DNA from: Leptothrix cholodnii SP-6
GTDB lineage: Bacteria; Pseudomonadota; Gammaproteobacteria; Burkholderiales; Burkholderiaceae_C
NCBI RefSeq assembly: GCF_000019785.1
Contig: NC_010524.1
Span: forward strand, 868,001 to 932,000
DNA length: 64,000 nucleotides
Direction of reading: 5' to 3'
In this document: piece by piece, positions 8,978-17,207 of the stretch
Position numbering within the stretch: the stretch's first letter is position 1
Layout of the letters: each line of letters starts with the position of its first letter
Translations under genes and position numbers: made by a program
Notes under the pieces: model-generated
What the model saw: only the letters and a program-made list of their open reading frames with translations
What the model was told of the DNA's origin: nothing
Database searches by the model: none

Positions 8978-9388
8978 TCAGCTCGGTTCGGTGATGAAAC
9001 TGACCTTGACGATGCCGGTGCGCTGTATCGCGTACATCACGCGTCCGACCGACTCGAAGTCGCTCTTGAGGTCGCCGCGGATCTGGACTTCGGGTTGCGG
9101 TTTCATGGCCGCAAACTTCTTCATCCGTTCCTGCAACTCGTTGCCGTTCTTGATCGGCGTGTCGTACAGGAAGATCCGGCCCTGGCTGTCGACCGACACG
9201 ATCACGTTTTCCGGCTTGGTTTCCCGGATCGTGTTGCGTTCCTTCGGCAGGTCGACCTTCACCGACGTCGTCACGACGGGAATGGTGATCAGGAAGATGA
9301 TCAGGAGGACCAGCATGACGTCGACCAGCGGCGTCGTGTTGATCGTGCCTATCATCTCGTCGTCGGCTTCGCCGATGTTCATGGCCAT
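8978..9388 (-). CDS. exbD: ExbD-type proton-channel subunit (first copy)
   Basis: 136 residues with the same plan as its downstream neighbour: NTTPLVDVMLVLLIIFLIT with the channel Asp, then a periplasmic domain containing RIFLYDTPIKNG. The ATG at 9386-9388 is preceded by GGGGA and matches the MAMNIG start of the other copy; an in-frame ATG nine codons upstream is less likely. Co-transcribed with exbB (64 bases upstream). Confidence 0.93.
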   Translation of the reverse strand: MAMNIGEADDEMIGTINTTPLVDVMLVLLIIFLITIPVVTTSVKVDLPKERNTIRETKPENVIVSVDSQGRIFLYDTPIKNGNELQERMKKFAAMKPQPEVQIRGDLKSDFESVGRVMYAIQRTGIVKVSFITEPS

Positions 9389-9452
9389 CTTGTGTTCCCC
9401 AGCAGTCCAGCGCATCCGGACGCCGCTCGTGCGGCATCCGACCGAGGTTTGA

Positions 9453-10250
9453 TCACTTCTTCGCCTGACCCAACAAGACGGCGTGCAGGTCGGAGCCGAA
9501 GGCGTTGACCTCTTCCATGACGGCCTTGTTGCGACGCACCAGCCAGTTGTAGCCCAGCACCGCCGGCACGGCGACGGCCAAGCCGATGGCGGTCATGATC
9601 AGCGACTCGCCGACGGGGCCGGCCACCTTGTCGATCGACGCCTGACCGGACATGCCGATCTTCACCAGCGCGTGGTAGATGCCCCAGACCGTGCCGAACA
9701 GGCCGACGAAGGGGGCCGTCGAGCCGACGGTCGCGAGCACGGCCAGACCGTCCTGCATCCGGCTCTGGACATTGTTGATGGCCCGCTGGAGGCTCATCGT
9801 CACCCATTCATTGAAGTCGACCGCGCCGAGAAGACCGGTGTGCTTGGAGGCGCCATCTAGCCCCTTCTCAGCGATGTATCGGAAGGCGCTGCCGGCGGCG
9901 AGTTTGTCCTTCCCGATTTCGACCGTATCGGCCTCCCAAAAGTTGCTCCGGGCGGCGGCGGCCTGCTTGTTGAGTTTCGATTGTTCGACCAGCTTGGTGA
10001 ATATCACATACCAGGAGGCCATGCTCATGACCACCAGGATCAGCAGGGTTGTCTTGGCTACGAAATCACCTTGGGCCCAGAGCGCGCTGAGGCCGTAGGG
10101 GTTTTCTTCGGAAACTGCCACGGCGGCGCCGGTGGCGGCGCTGGCTGCGTTGATGGCGGTTTCCTGGGCAGTTGCGGCGATGCTGGTCAGGCCGGCGCAG
10201 GCGAGCGCCAGCCAGTTTCTGGCGGCCGAGCCGATGTTATTGATGGTCAT
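9453..10250 (-). CDS. exbB: ExbB/TolQ-family proton-channel protein with signal peptide
   Basis: 265 residues. A signal-like segment (LALACAGLTSIAATAQ) is followed by a periplasmic linker and three transmembrane helices. The C-terminal part has the MotA/TolQ/ExbB signature: LAVLATVGSTAPFVGLFGTVWGIYHAL, then ESLIMTAIGLAVAVPAVLGYNWL. It forms the pentameric channel around ExbD. ATG at 10248-10250 has GGAG with 9-base spacing. An upstream ATG at 10263 and the 10373 start both lie before this ribosome site. It lies 86 bases after the tonB stop. Confidence 0.94.
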   Translation of the reverse strand: MTINNIGSAARNWLALACAGLTSIAATAQETAINAASAATGAAVAVSEENPYGLSALWAQGDFVAKTTLLILVVMSMASWYVIFTKLVEQSKLNKQAAAARSNFWEADTVEIGKDKLAAGSAFRYIAEKGLDGASKHTGLLGAVDFNEWVTMSLQRAINNVQSRMQDGLAVLATVGSTAPFVGLFGTVWGIYHALVKIGMSGQASIDKVAGPVGESLIMTAIGLAVAVPAVLGYNWLVRRNKAVMEEVNAFGSDLHAVLLGQAKK

Positions 10251-10336
10251 GATGTGTAGCTCCATTCGAGATTGAACGAAATTATTCGGATATTTTCGAC
10301 GAGACAGGTCGGCGCGCCATGACGCGCCGGAACGGC

Positions 10337-11011
10337 TTATTCGAGTCGCCAGGTGTATTTCATGTTTGCCCAACCCTGTTCGGGTTTGCCGTCGACGGTG
10401 GCAGACTTGAAGGTGCAGCGAGACAGACCTGATCTGGCCGCTTCATCGAGCCGCTTGAATCCGGAACTCTTCTCGACCTCGGCCTGGATGACCTTGCCGT
10501 CGACGCCGACCAGGAATCGCAAACTCACGGTGCCTTCTTCCTCGAGACGGCGCGAGGCGCTCGGATATTCCGGCTTCTCGCAACCCGACGCGTTCACCAC
10601 GGCAGGCGTGCGTACCGGTTCAGCCGGCGGAGGGGCCGGCGGCGGCGGCGGGGCGGGCGGAGGTGGCGGGGCCGGCGGCGGCTCGACCTTCGGCGGCGCG
10701 CTCGTGACCGCGGCAATCGCGTTGGCAGCCGGTGCCTGCGTCACCTGGACCTCGACCGGTGGAACATAGGCCGGTGGTGGCGGCGGAGGTGGCGCATTCT
10801 TCGGCGGCGGTGGTGGCGGCGGCGGCGGGGGTATGTCCGGTTTTGCCTCCTCAAGCATGACGGCTTCCACCGGGCCCTTGATCTTCTTGACAAAAGCCCT
10901 GGCCAATCCCGAATTGATCGCCCAGAGCAGGGCGACATGCAATACCACCACCAGTCCAAGACCGATCAGGTGCTTGGTCGGCTTTCTTTGCCGGCTGGCG
11001 TAGTCTTCCAT
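10337..11011 (-). CDS. tonB: Energy transducer TonB
   Basis: 224 residues. One N-terminal transmembrane helix (LIGLGLVVVLHVALLWAI) includes the conserved His. Long proline runs follow, two of them seven to ten prolines long. The C-terminal TonB domain ends the protein, with KPEYPSASRRLEEEGTVSLR near its start. It spans the periplasm and pulls on the TonB box of outer-membrane receptors. ATG at 11009-11011 is chosen over a TTG four codons upstream; GAAAG precedes it. It is first in the operon tonB-exbB-exbD-exbD-TPR-esterase-hydrolase, 71 bases behind the palindromic operator. This looks like a dedicated second TonB system, not the housekeeping iron one. Confidence 0.95.
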   Translation of the reverse strand: MEDYASRQRKPTKHLIGLGLVVVLHVALLWAINSGLARAFVKKIKGPVEAVMLEEAKPDIPPPPPPPPPPKNAPPPPPPPAYVPPVEVQVTQAPAANAIAAVTSAPPKVEPPPAPPPPPAPPPPPAPPPAEPVRTPAVVNASGCEKPEYPSASRRLEEEGTVSLRFLVGVDGKVIQAEVEKSSGFKRLDEAARSGLSRCTFKSATVDGKPEQGWANMKYTWRLE

Positions 11012-11081
11012 ACGAACTTTCAACGTTCAGATAATGAAATAGCGTCAGACATCAACATGCTTTCATGGTTGCTGTCGTCTG

Positions 11082-11099
11082 AATGTTATCGATAACATT
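11082..11099. promoter_or_regulatory. LacI-type operator upstream of tonB
   Basis: AATGTTATCGATAACATT is a perfect 18-bp palindrome. It shares ATGTTA-CGATAACAT with the site at 5501-5516, differing only at one central base. The perfect symmetry and CG centre are those of LacI-family operators. Confidence 0.82.
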
Positions 11100-11102
11100 T
11101 TG

Positions 11103-11131
11103 ATGTTAGGGGCTCCCGTGGTGACTGAAAA
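11103..11131 (-). promoter_or_regulatory. Possible sigma-70 promoter for the tonB operon
   Basis: On the minus strand TTTTCA (11126-11131) and TAACAT (11103-11108) are separated by 17 bases; each matches the consensus at 4 of 6 positions. The operator starts 3 bases after the -10, so a bound LacI protein would cover the start point. The candidate -10 of the receptor operon (5520-5525) has the same 3-base offset to its operator. Confidence 0.45.
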
Positions 11132-11499
11132 CGGTGTTAACCCTAAGGGTTGACGAGAGAGAATCCGGGCGTAGGCGGGACTATGAGCGACAGACCCTGA
11201 GAGATTTTTCAATCTGGGTGCAATAGAACGACCGTTCGAATCAGTGAGATATCCAGGCGATCACCGGAACGCGATCGACGCTCGGCCAGAAAAAGGCGAC
11301 AGATAACCCGGCGGCCCGTTGTGGGGCCGTCAACGTGTCGTCGTCGGATGGCTCGGTCTCGATGCCGCTGTGCGTCTTATCCGCAGAAAGTGCTCTACGC
11401 CGGCAGCGGGCCGGTGACGGCGGCGAGCAGCTACGGCTGCCAGTAGGCAGGCGCCGGTCGCGCAGGTTGCGAGTGGAGCAGCGCCAGGAACGCCATCGT
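11132..11499. other. Non-coding gap between the tonB promoter and the iclR stop
   Basis: No convincing coding frame is seen on either strand. A short interrupted palindrome AACCCT-A-AGGGTT lies at 11139-11151, near the tonB promoter. No terminator with a T-tract was found for the iclR-side operon, and nothing else is recognisable. Confidence 0.5.
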
Positions 11500-12369
11500 T
11501 CAGCGCCCGGCGCCCTTGGCCGAGCGCCGCTGGACGCTCTCGCGCTCGGTGGCATTCAGTCCGCTGGACGACACCATGCCGCCCACCCGCTTGGACAGGT
11601 TGCGAGCCGCCGCGCCGAGTGCGTCGGTCACTTCGGGAATCGACTTGCGCTGGGTCTGGTCCATGCGTTCGGCGTAGGGCACCGTCAGCGCGGCGATGGC
11701 GCGGCCCTGGGTGTCCAGGATCGGGAAGCTCACCGCCCACAGCCCGCGCACCTGCACGCTGGGGATCGACTCGAAGCCTGCGACCCGGATCTTGTCCAGG
11801 ATGCTCTCGATCTGCAGGTCGGCCTGTTCGGGACGTCGTTGCAGCGATTCCTCGATGCGCAGCTTGCGCGTCTCCTCATCCTGGAATGCGAGCAGCACGC
11901 GCCCGGAGGCCGAGATCAGCACGTCGAGCTCCGCACCCGCACGCACCGCAAAGCCCATGCCGCTGGGCGTGTCGACCTTGCACAGCACCACCTGCTTGCC
12001 TTGGCCGTACACGGTCAGGTGGCAAGACTGGTCGAGTTCGCTGGCCAGCCGCTGCATGACCGGCGCGGCCTCGAACAGCAGGCGATGAGTCGGCGGGTTG
12101 ACATGGGACAGCTCGAACAGCTTGGTCGTGATGCCGTAGTTGTTCTCGTCGACCAGGGTGACGTAGTTCCGATTCACCAAGCAGGCCATCATCCGGTAAA
12201 TCTCGCCCACGCTGCGGCCTAGCACCTGCGCAATGTCCTTCTGCGACATCGGGTGCTCGCTGCGGCACAGGGTCTCGAGGATGTCCAGGCCCTTCTCCAG
12301 CGCGGGCGCCGAGTAGGCCCGGCTTTCGGCATCCACCACGGGCGTCGTTTCGTTCAAGTCCAAGTTCAT
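11500..12369 (-). CDS. IclR-family transcriptional regulator
   Basis: 289 residues. An N-terminal winged helix (ALEKGLDILETLCRSEHPMSQKDIAQVLGRSVGEIYRMMACL) is followed by the IclR effector domain with CHLTVYGQGKQVVLCKVD and a GRVLLAF segment. Members sense aromatic or short organic acids and control adjacent catabolic genes. The ATG at 12367-12369 has GGAG 10 bases upstream; a longer frame starting at 12414 is less likely. It is the last gene of the minus-strand set hydratase - CoA-transferase - SDR - iclR, and probably controls the divergent region at 15429-15665. Confidence 0.92.
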   Translation of the reverse strand: MNLDLNETTPVVDAESRAYSAPALEKGLDILETLCRSEHPMSQKDIAQVLGRSVGEIYRMMACLVNRNYVTLVDENNYGITTKLFELSHVNPPTHRLLFEAAPVMQRLASELDQSCHLTVYGQGKQVVLCKVDTPSGMGFAVRAGAELDVLISASGRVLLAFQDEETRKLRIEESLQRRPEQADLQIESILDKIRVAGFESIPSVQVRGLWAVSFPILDTQGRAIAALTVPYAERMDQTQRKSIPEVTDALGAAARNLSKRVGGMVSSSGLNATERESVQRRSAKGAGR

Positions 12370-12450
12370 CTCAACGCTCCAACCGAGCTGCCACCCGCCG
12401 ACGATGGCGGGCACTTCGCTACGGGTGAATTATGTTGGGGCACGACGGGC

Positions 12451-13206
12451 TCAGGCCGGCAGCCCGCCGTCGATCATGAAGGTCGCCCCCGTGACGTAGG
12501 ACGCTTCGTCCGAGGCGAGCCAGAGCATCGGATAGGCCAGCTCTGCGGGCTCGGCCCACCGCTTCATGACGCATGGGGGAACCAGTTCCTCGACGGCCGC
12601 GGCGCCGAGCCGCTTGACGTGGAAGGGCGTGCGCGTGAAGCCCGGGCAGATCGCGTTGGCGCGCACGCCATGCGCGCCTTCCTCGAAGGCGAGCGTGCGC
12701 GTCAGAGCCAGCACGCCGGCCTTGGTGGCGTCGTAGGCGCCCATGCCCTTGCGGCCGTACACGGCATAGGTCGACGAGGTGTTGACGATGCTGCCGCGGC
12801 CCGACTTGCGCAGGTGGGGCAGGGCTGCCCGCGTCATCGAGACGAAGCTGAGCAAGTTGACGCGGATGATCGCGTCCCACGCCTCCCACGGCGCATCGGC
12901 CACGGCCTCGTAGCGCCGGATGCCGACGTTGTTCACCAGGACGTCCACCGCGCCCAGGCGCGCGACCACCTCGCCGATCACGCGGTCGGCTTCGGCCTCC
13001 ACGCCCAGGTCTGCCACGAAGCCGTGAACCTCCGCGCCGGGGATGGCTTGCCGTATGTCATGCACGGCGCTCATGACCGCGTCTTCGCTCTGATCAACCA
13101 GGGCCACGCGTGCGCCCTCCGCACAGAAGATCCTTCCGGCGGCCGAACCGATGCCCCCGCCACCGCCCGTGATGACAGCGACTTTTCCTGCCAGTCTCGT
13201 ACCCAT
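12451..13206 (-). CDS. SDR-family NAD(P)-dependent oxidoreductase
   Basis: 251 residues with a classical short-chain dehydrogenase fold. The cofactor loop is TGGGGGIGSA, the structural motif NNVG, and the catalytic Ser-Tyr-Lys lies in NTSSTYAVYGRKGMGAYDATKAG. It resembles the FabG/3-hydroxyacyl dehydrogenase group. Its place next to a CoA-transferase and an acyl-CoA dehydratase suggests oxidation of a hydroxyacyl-CoA or the free hydroxy acid. The ATG is preceded by AAGGAGACATTC. The gap to the CoA-transferase stop is 114 bases. Confidence 0.88.
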   Translation of the reverse strand: MGTRLAGKVAVITGGGGGIGSAAGRIFCAEGARVALVDQSEDAVMSAVHDIRQAIPGAEVHGFVADLGVEAEADRVIGEVVARLGAVDVLVNNVGIRRYEAVADAPWEAWDAIIRVNLLSFVSMTRAALPHLRKSGRGSIVNTSSTYAVYGRKGMGAYDATKAGVLALTRTLAFEEGAHGVRANAICPGFTRTPFHVKRLGAAAVEELVPPCVMKRWAEPAELAYPMLWLASDEASYVTGATFMIDGGLPA

Positions 13207-13320
13207 GAATGTCTCCTTGTGGTGATGCCGTTGTGGCTTGGTCAGAAGGTGTTCCGATGTCGTTTCGCGGGATCTGAAGCGCGGCGGATGCCTGCCCGTT
13301 GCGGGCCCGCAATGCGCATC

Positions 13321-14550
13321 TCAGCCGCCCGCAGCGGGTGGCGTGGGCGGGGCGGGAACGAGCGCCGCCCCCGTCGAGAGCAGCGTCTCGATCTGGTCGG
13401 CCGCATAGCCCAGCTCGCCGAGCACGGCGAGCGTGTCCAGGCCACGGGGCCGGGCCGGCTCACCCAGCGGCGGGTAGGCCTCGTCGAAGCGGACCGTGGA
13501 GCGGATGGCGGCCGTCCGGCCCTCGGTCGGGTGCGCCTCGTAGCGGATCAGCCCCACCGCTTGCAGGTGGGGATCGCGCGGAAGCGTCTCCAGCGTGTGG
13601 CAATGCTGGGCGGCGATGTCCGCCGCACGCAGGATCTCCAGCCATTCGGCGGTGGTTCGATTCGGCAGCGGTGCGCCGCGGATCTCGAACCACTGGGCCA
13701 CGTTGCGGGCTCGTGCTGCAACGGTCGCGAAGCGGGCGTCGTCGAGCAGGTGCTGGCGGTCGGTGGCGATCAGGAGGGCCCGGACTTGCGGGTCGGTGTT
13801 GACCGTGAAGGCGATCCAGCCGTCCGCAGTCTTGACCGGCTTGTTGTGCGGGTTCAGCAGCCGCAGGTCGCCCGGCGGGCCGACCGGCGGATCGAAGCTG
13901 TGCTGCGCAAGGTGCTCCTGCAGGACGAAGGCGGCCATCGTCTCGAACATCGGGATCTCGATGGCGCATCCTTGGCCGTTCGCCTGTCGCTGCAGAACGG
14001 CCGCGAGAACCGCTCCTGCCGCGATCTCGCCAGACACGTGGTCGCAGACCAGCATCGGGACATACCGCGGCTCGCCGTCGCGGGCGATCGTCAGTCCGGC
14101 CATCCCGGCGGCGGCCTGCACCACGCTGTCGTACGTCGGCTGGCCGGCGTAGGGGCCGTCGGTGCCGTAGCCAGTGATCAGGCAGTAGATCTTGTCGGGG
14201 TGGCGTGCTCGGACGGTGGCCGAGTCGATGCCCAGGCGTTCCAGCGCCTGCGGGCGCATGTTGGCGACGATCACGTCGGCCGATGCAATCAGGCGATCCA
14301 GCGCCTGCCGGGCGTCGGCCTTCTTCAGGTCGAGGCAGATGTTGCGCTTGCCGCGGTTGAAATGCAGGTAGGTGCCGGAGTGCTGCCCGGTCGGCGACAG
14401 GCCGCCGAGCCCGCGCATCAGGTCGCCCTCCGGGCTTTCCAGCTTCACGATCTCGGCGCCGTATTGGCTCAGACGCCAGGTACAGACCGGGCCGACCACG
14501 ACACTGGTCAGATCGAGGACGCGAACGCCCTTCAACGGTTCGAAGGCCAT
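13321..14550 (-). CDS. CaiB/BaiF-type (class III) CoA-transferase
   Basis: 409 residues of the family III CoA-transferase fold. It starts GVRVLDLTSVVVGPVCTWRL, continues with LHFNRGKRNICLDLKKADAR, and has the catalytic Asp in PTYDSVVQAAAGMAGLT. It moves CoA from a donor such as succinyl-CoA to a carboxylic acid. Its start codon overlaps the stop of the upstream dehydratase by one base (TGATG), so the two are translationally coupled. It probably activates the acid brought in by the divergent TRAP transporter. The particular acid is unknown. Confidence 0.9.
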   Translation of the reverse strand: MAFEPLKGVRVLDLTSVVVGPVCTWRLSQYGAEIVKLESPEGDLMRGLGGLSPTGQHSGTYLHFNRGKRNICLDLKKADARQALDRLIASADVIVANMRPQALERLGIDSATVRARHPDKIYCLITGYGTDGPYAGQPTYDSVVQAAAGMAGLTIARDGEPRYVPMLVCDHVSGEIAAGAVLAAVLQRQANGQGCAIEIPMFETMAAFVLQEHLAQHSFDPPVGPPGDLRLLNPHNKPVKTADGWIAFTVNTDPQVRALLIATDRQHLLDDARFATVAARARNVAQWFEIRGAPLPNRTTAEWLEILRAADIAAQHCHTLETLPRDPHLQAVGLIRYEAHPTEGRTAAIRSTVRFDEAYPPLGEPARPRGLDTLAVLGELGYAADQIETLLSTGAALVPAPPTPPAAGG

Positions 14551-15428
14551 CAGACTTTCACCTCCAGTTCGACGGCCAGCCGATGCTGATCGTCATGGGC
14601 CTTCAGGAGCCACCGCCCGTCAACCGGGTCGGCGCTCAGCGTGACGGGTCGATGGCAGTAGAGCGGCGCGACATGGCGTGCCGACAGGGAGACCGGTGTC
14701 ACGCCCAGGTCCTGGCGCAGGAACTCCGTGAGCAGCAGCGTCGACAGCCCGCCGTTGACCACCAGGTCCGGGAAGCCTTCGACCTGGCGCGCGTGCTCGC
14801 GGTCGACGTGGATGCGGTGCGAGTTGAAGCCCAGGGCCGAGTACTGGAACAGCAGCGTGTCGTCGGGCACGACCGTCTTCATGTGTGTCGCCTGGATCGG
14901 CGCGGCCGGCGCCACTGCCGGCGATGGTGCGCCGCTGCCCGCCGCGCGGGCAGGCAGCAGCAGATAGGTCTGTGTCTCGACGATCGCCGGCTCCGGTTGC
15001 GCGTCGATGCGCAACTCATGGACCAGCGTCACCACCGCCATCGGCCCGGACGCCGTCGTCTTGTTCACGATGCTGCGCACGGCGCTGCTGCGCATCACGC
15101 GTGCGCCGATCGGGATGTCCTGGTGGAACGAGACCGTGCGGCCGCCCAGCATCAGCCGGGGCAGGCCCAGGTCCGGCATGGGCACGCCCAGCCCCGGAAA
15201 ACCGTCGCTGCGCAGGCTCGATCGCCGCGTGTCGGCCGCCAGGAGCATGAAGTGCCAGCCCCGTGGCAGGGCCTGCCCAAGCGACAGGTCGTCGGGCTCC
15301 AGGTCGAGCATGGCGGCGACCCGGCGCACGGTGGCCAACGAGCAGGCTTCCTCCCGCACCACGGGGGACGTGACGCCGGTGATGTCGGGGTTGGACTGCG
15401 CCTCGGCAATGAGTTCGCTTTTGCTCAT
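14550..15428 (-). CDS. Acyl-CoA dehydratase, HTD2/mesaconyl-C4-CoA hydratase-like
   Basis: 292 residues forming two hotdog folds. The N-terminal half looks like the FAS1-like dehydratase domain (WHFMLLAADTRRSSL, then VSFHQDIPIGARVMRSS). The C-terminal half has the MaoC-type active site FNSHRIHVDREHA. Proteins of this shape include mesaconyl-C4-CoA hydratase and 3-hydroxyacyl dehydratases. It is first in the minus-strand operon and coupled to the CoA-transferase, so it hydrates or dehydrates the CoA ester made there. No CitE-type lyase is nearby, so a full itaconate/mesaconate route cannot be claimed. Confidence 0.82.
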   Translation of the reverse strand: MSKSELIAEAQSNPDITGVTSPVVREEACSLATVRRVAAMLDLEPDDLSLGQALPRGWHFMLLAADTRRSSLRSDGFPGLGVPMPDLGLPRLMLGGRTVSFHQDIPIGARVMRSSAVRSIVNKTTASGPMAVVTLVHELRIDAQPEPAIVETQTYLLLPARAAGSGAPSPAVAPAAPIQATHMKTVVPDDTLLFQYSALGFNSHRIHVDREHARQVEGFPDLVVNGGLSTLLLTEFLRQDLGVTPVSLSARHVAPLYCHRPVTLSADPVDGRWLLKAHDDQHRLAVELEVKV

Positions 15429-15457
15429 AGGTAAATCCTTTGTTGCACCAATGAAGT

Positions 15458-15485
15458 CTATTCCGCCAGATCGTCACATGGAATA
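15458..15485. promoter_or_regulatory. Inverted repeat in the divergent catabolic promoter region, possible IclR site
   Basis: CTATTCC (15458-15464) and GGAATAG (15480-15485, with the first G at 15479/15480) form an inverted repeat around a spacer of about 15 bases. A second, wider pair, TGCACCA (15444-15450) and TGGTGCA (15513-15519), encloses it. The site lies between the divergent dehydratase and VOC genes, where the IclR regulator would be expected to act. Confidence 0.5.
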
Positions 15486-15665
15486 GCAAAAATGACCTCT
15501 ACTGGTTTTCACTGGTGCATTCTTTATTTCACGTATGCATCATTCGCATCGTCACTTCCAGTCAATGAGTCTCTGCACCGTCCCCTGTGTGCATCGCTGT
15601 CGCCGTTACTTGACCCACGGCCACCCTTTGCTCTCGTCACCTTCCTTCACCCACCAAGGATCAGC

Positions 15666-16088
15666 ATGAACTTCAAGTTTCATCACATGAATCTCTGCAC
15701 GGACAACTTGCCCAGGCTGACCAAGTTCTACAAGACCTTGTTCGAGCTCGGCACGATCAGCGACAAGGAGCACACGGTCGTGAGCGGGGTTCGGCAGGAT
15801 CGCGCCTACACCGGCAATGTCGACTTCCTGACCGACGGTGCCATCGAGTTCCATTGGGCCGAACGCGACCTCGACACCGGCTTCAAGATGAAGCAGTTCG
15901 TCAATCCGATGGGCCACGGTCACTTCTGCTTCCGCACCGATGACATCAAGGGATTCATGCGCAAGTGCGATCAGCTGGGCATCCGCTATTCGGACTACGG
16001 CTGCTGGGCCATTCCCGGCTGGTATCAGGTCTTTCTGCAGGACCCGGATGGCCAGGTGATCGAAGTGCACCAGCCCGGCGTGTTCTGA
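15666..16088 (+). CDS. VOC-family (glyoxalase/bleomycin resistance) protein
   Basis: 140 residues in two beta-alpha-beta-beta-beta modules of the vicinal-oxygen-chelate fold: HHMNLCTDNLPRLTKFYKTL at the start, FHWAERD midway, GHGHFCFRTDDIKGF, and QDPDGQVIEVHQPG at the end. The His and Glu residues are typical metal ligands of epimerases, lyases or dioxygenases of this fold. The ATG has AAGGA with suitable spacing; an in-frame extension back to 15492 is rejected. It is first in the plus-strand TRAP operon, 32 bases before dctP. Confidence 0.85.
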   Translation: MNFKFHHMNLCTDNLPRLTKFYKTLFELGTISDKEHTVVSGVRQDRAYTGNVDFLTDGAIEFHWAERDLDTGFKMKQFVNPMGHGHFCFRTDDIKGFMRKCDQLGIRYSDYGCWAIPGWYQVFLQDPDGQVIEVHQPGVF

Positions 16089-16120
16089 ACACGCGTCAAC
16101 GACACAAGAGGAGACAAGCC

Positions 16121-17179
16121 ATGCAAGATTCCCAGACCACTCACGCGAACGCGGCGCCAGCCGATGGAAGCCGCCGACGTGATGTCCTCAAGAAGCTGGC
16201 GGCCGTGGCTGCAAGCACGCTCGCTCCGGGCGCGGTACTCGCCCAGGCCGCCGGCAAGTTCCACCTGAAGATTGCCATCTCGCTCCCCGAGAGTCACCCG
16301 ACCAGCGCGGCGCTGAAGGCCGCCTGCGCCGATATCCTGAAGGAGAGCGGCGGGCGCCTGACGATCGACGTCTATCCCAACGGCCAGCTCGGCAGCGACA
16401 CCGACACGGTCTCGCAGGTGCGCTCCGGTGCGATCGATTTCGTCTGCACCGCCGGCACGATCTGGGGCAACCTGGTGCCGGTCACCTCGATCAACACGAT
16501 CGCGTTCGCCTTCCCCGACTACGCGACGGTCTGGAAGGCGATGGACGGCGACCTCGGCGCCCACATCCGCACTGCGTTCGACAAGATCAACCTCGTGCCG
16601 GTGGGCAAGGTGTTCGACCACGGTTTCCGCCAGACCACGACGGCGTCCAAGCCCATCGTCGAGCCGAAGGATCTGGTCGGCATGAAGATCCGGGTGCCGG
16701 CCAGCCAGATCCTGACATCCTTGTTCAAGGGCCTGGACGCCTCACCGGCCACCGTGCCGATCGGCGAGCTCTACACCGCCCTGCAGACCAAGGTCGTGGA
16801 CGGCCAGGAAAATTCGCTGCCGACCATCGACGCGAGCAAGCTCTACGAGGTGCAGAAGTACTGCTCGTACACCTCGCACATGTGGGACTGCTTCACCCTG
16901 GTCGGCAACAAGCGCATCTGGAACGCGATGCCCGAGGACCTGCGGGCACTGGCCACGCGCAACTTCGACGCCCACGCGCTCAAGCAGCGCGCGGCTCACG
17001 ATGCGCTGACGGTCTCGCTGGAGACCAAACTCAAGGGCTTGGGCATGCAGTTCAACAAGGTCGACGTCAGGCCCTTCCGCCAGGTGCTGGCGAAGTCCGG
17101 CTTCTACGTCGAGTGGCAGAAGAAGTTCGGCCCGGAAGCCTGGGCCCTGCTCGAGAAGTACAGCGGCAAGTTGGTCTGA
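16121..17179 (+). CDS. TRAP transporter substrate-binding protein, DctP family
   Basis: 352 residues. The N-terminus has a Tat-like signal (SRRRDVLKKLAAVAAST, cleavage near VLAQA). The DctP core follows: PESHPTSAALKAACADILKE, YPNGQLGSDTDTVSQVRSGA, and GMKIRVPAS, whose Arg binds the substrate carboxylate. It then reads VPIGELYTALQTKVVDGQEN. It captures an organic acid in the periplasm for the fused DctQM membrane protein encoded next. AGAGGAGA precedes the ATG. A twin-arginine signal is less usual for this family. Confidence 0.93.
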   Translation: MQDSQTTHANAAPADGSRRRDVLKKLAAVAASTLAPGAVLAQAAGKFHLKIAISLPESHPTSAALKAACADILKESGGRLTIDVYPNGQLGSDTDTVSQVRSGAIDFVCTAGTIWGNLVPVTSINTIAFAFPDYATVWKAMDGDLGAHIRTAFDKINLVPVGKVFDHGFRQTTTASKPIVEPKDLVGMKIRVPASQILTSLFKGLDASPATVPIGELYTALQTKVVDGQENSLPTIDASKLYEVQKYCSYTSHMWDCFTLVGNKRIWNAMPEDLRALATRNFDAHALKQRAAHDALTVSLETKLKGLGMQFNKVDVRPFRQVLAKSGFYVEWQKKFGPEAWALLEKYSGKLV

Positions 17180-17207
17180 TCTTCCACACGCCACCCAGCA
17201 CGCCGCC

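Noticed and set aside
11139..11151. AACCCTAAGGGTT as a second LacI operator
   Set aside because: It lacks the TGTTA half-site and CG centre shared by the other two sites.
12253..14589. 778-residue plus-strand frame
   Set aside because: Antisense to iclR, SDR and CoA-transferase genes that have full family motifs; this frame has none.
15492..15665. N-terminal extension of the VOC protein
   Set aside because: It runs through the divergent regulatory region; the ATG at 15666 has a good ribosome site and family-like start.
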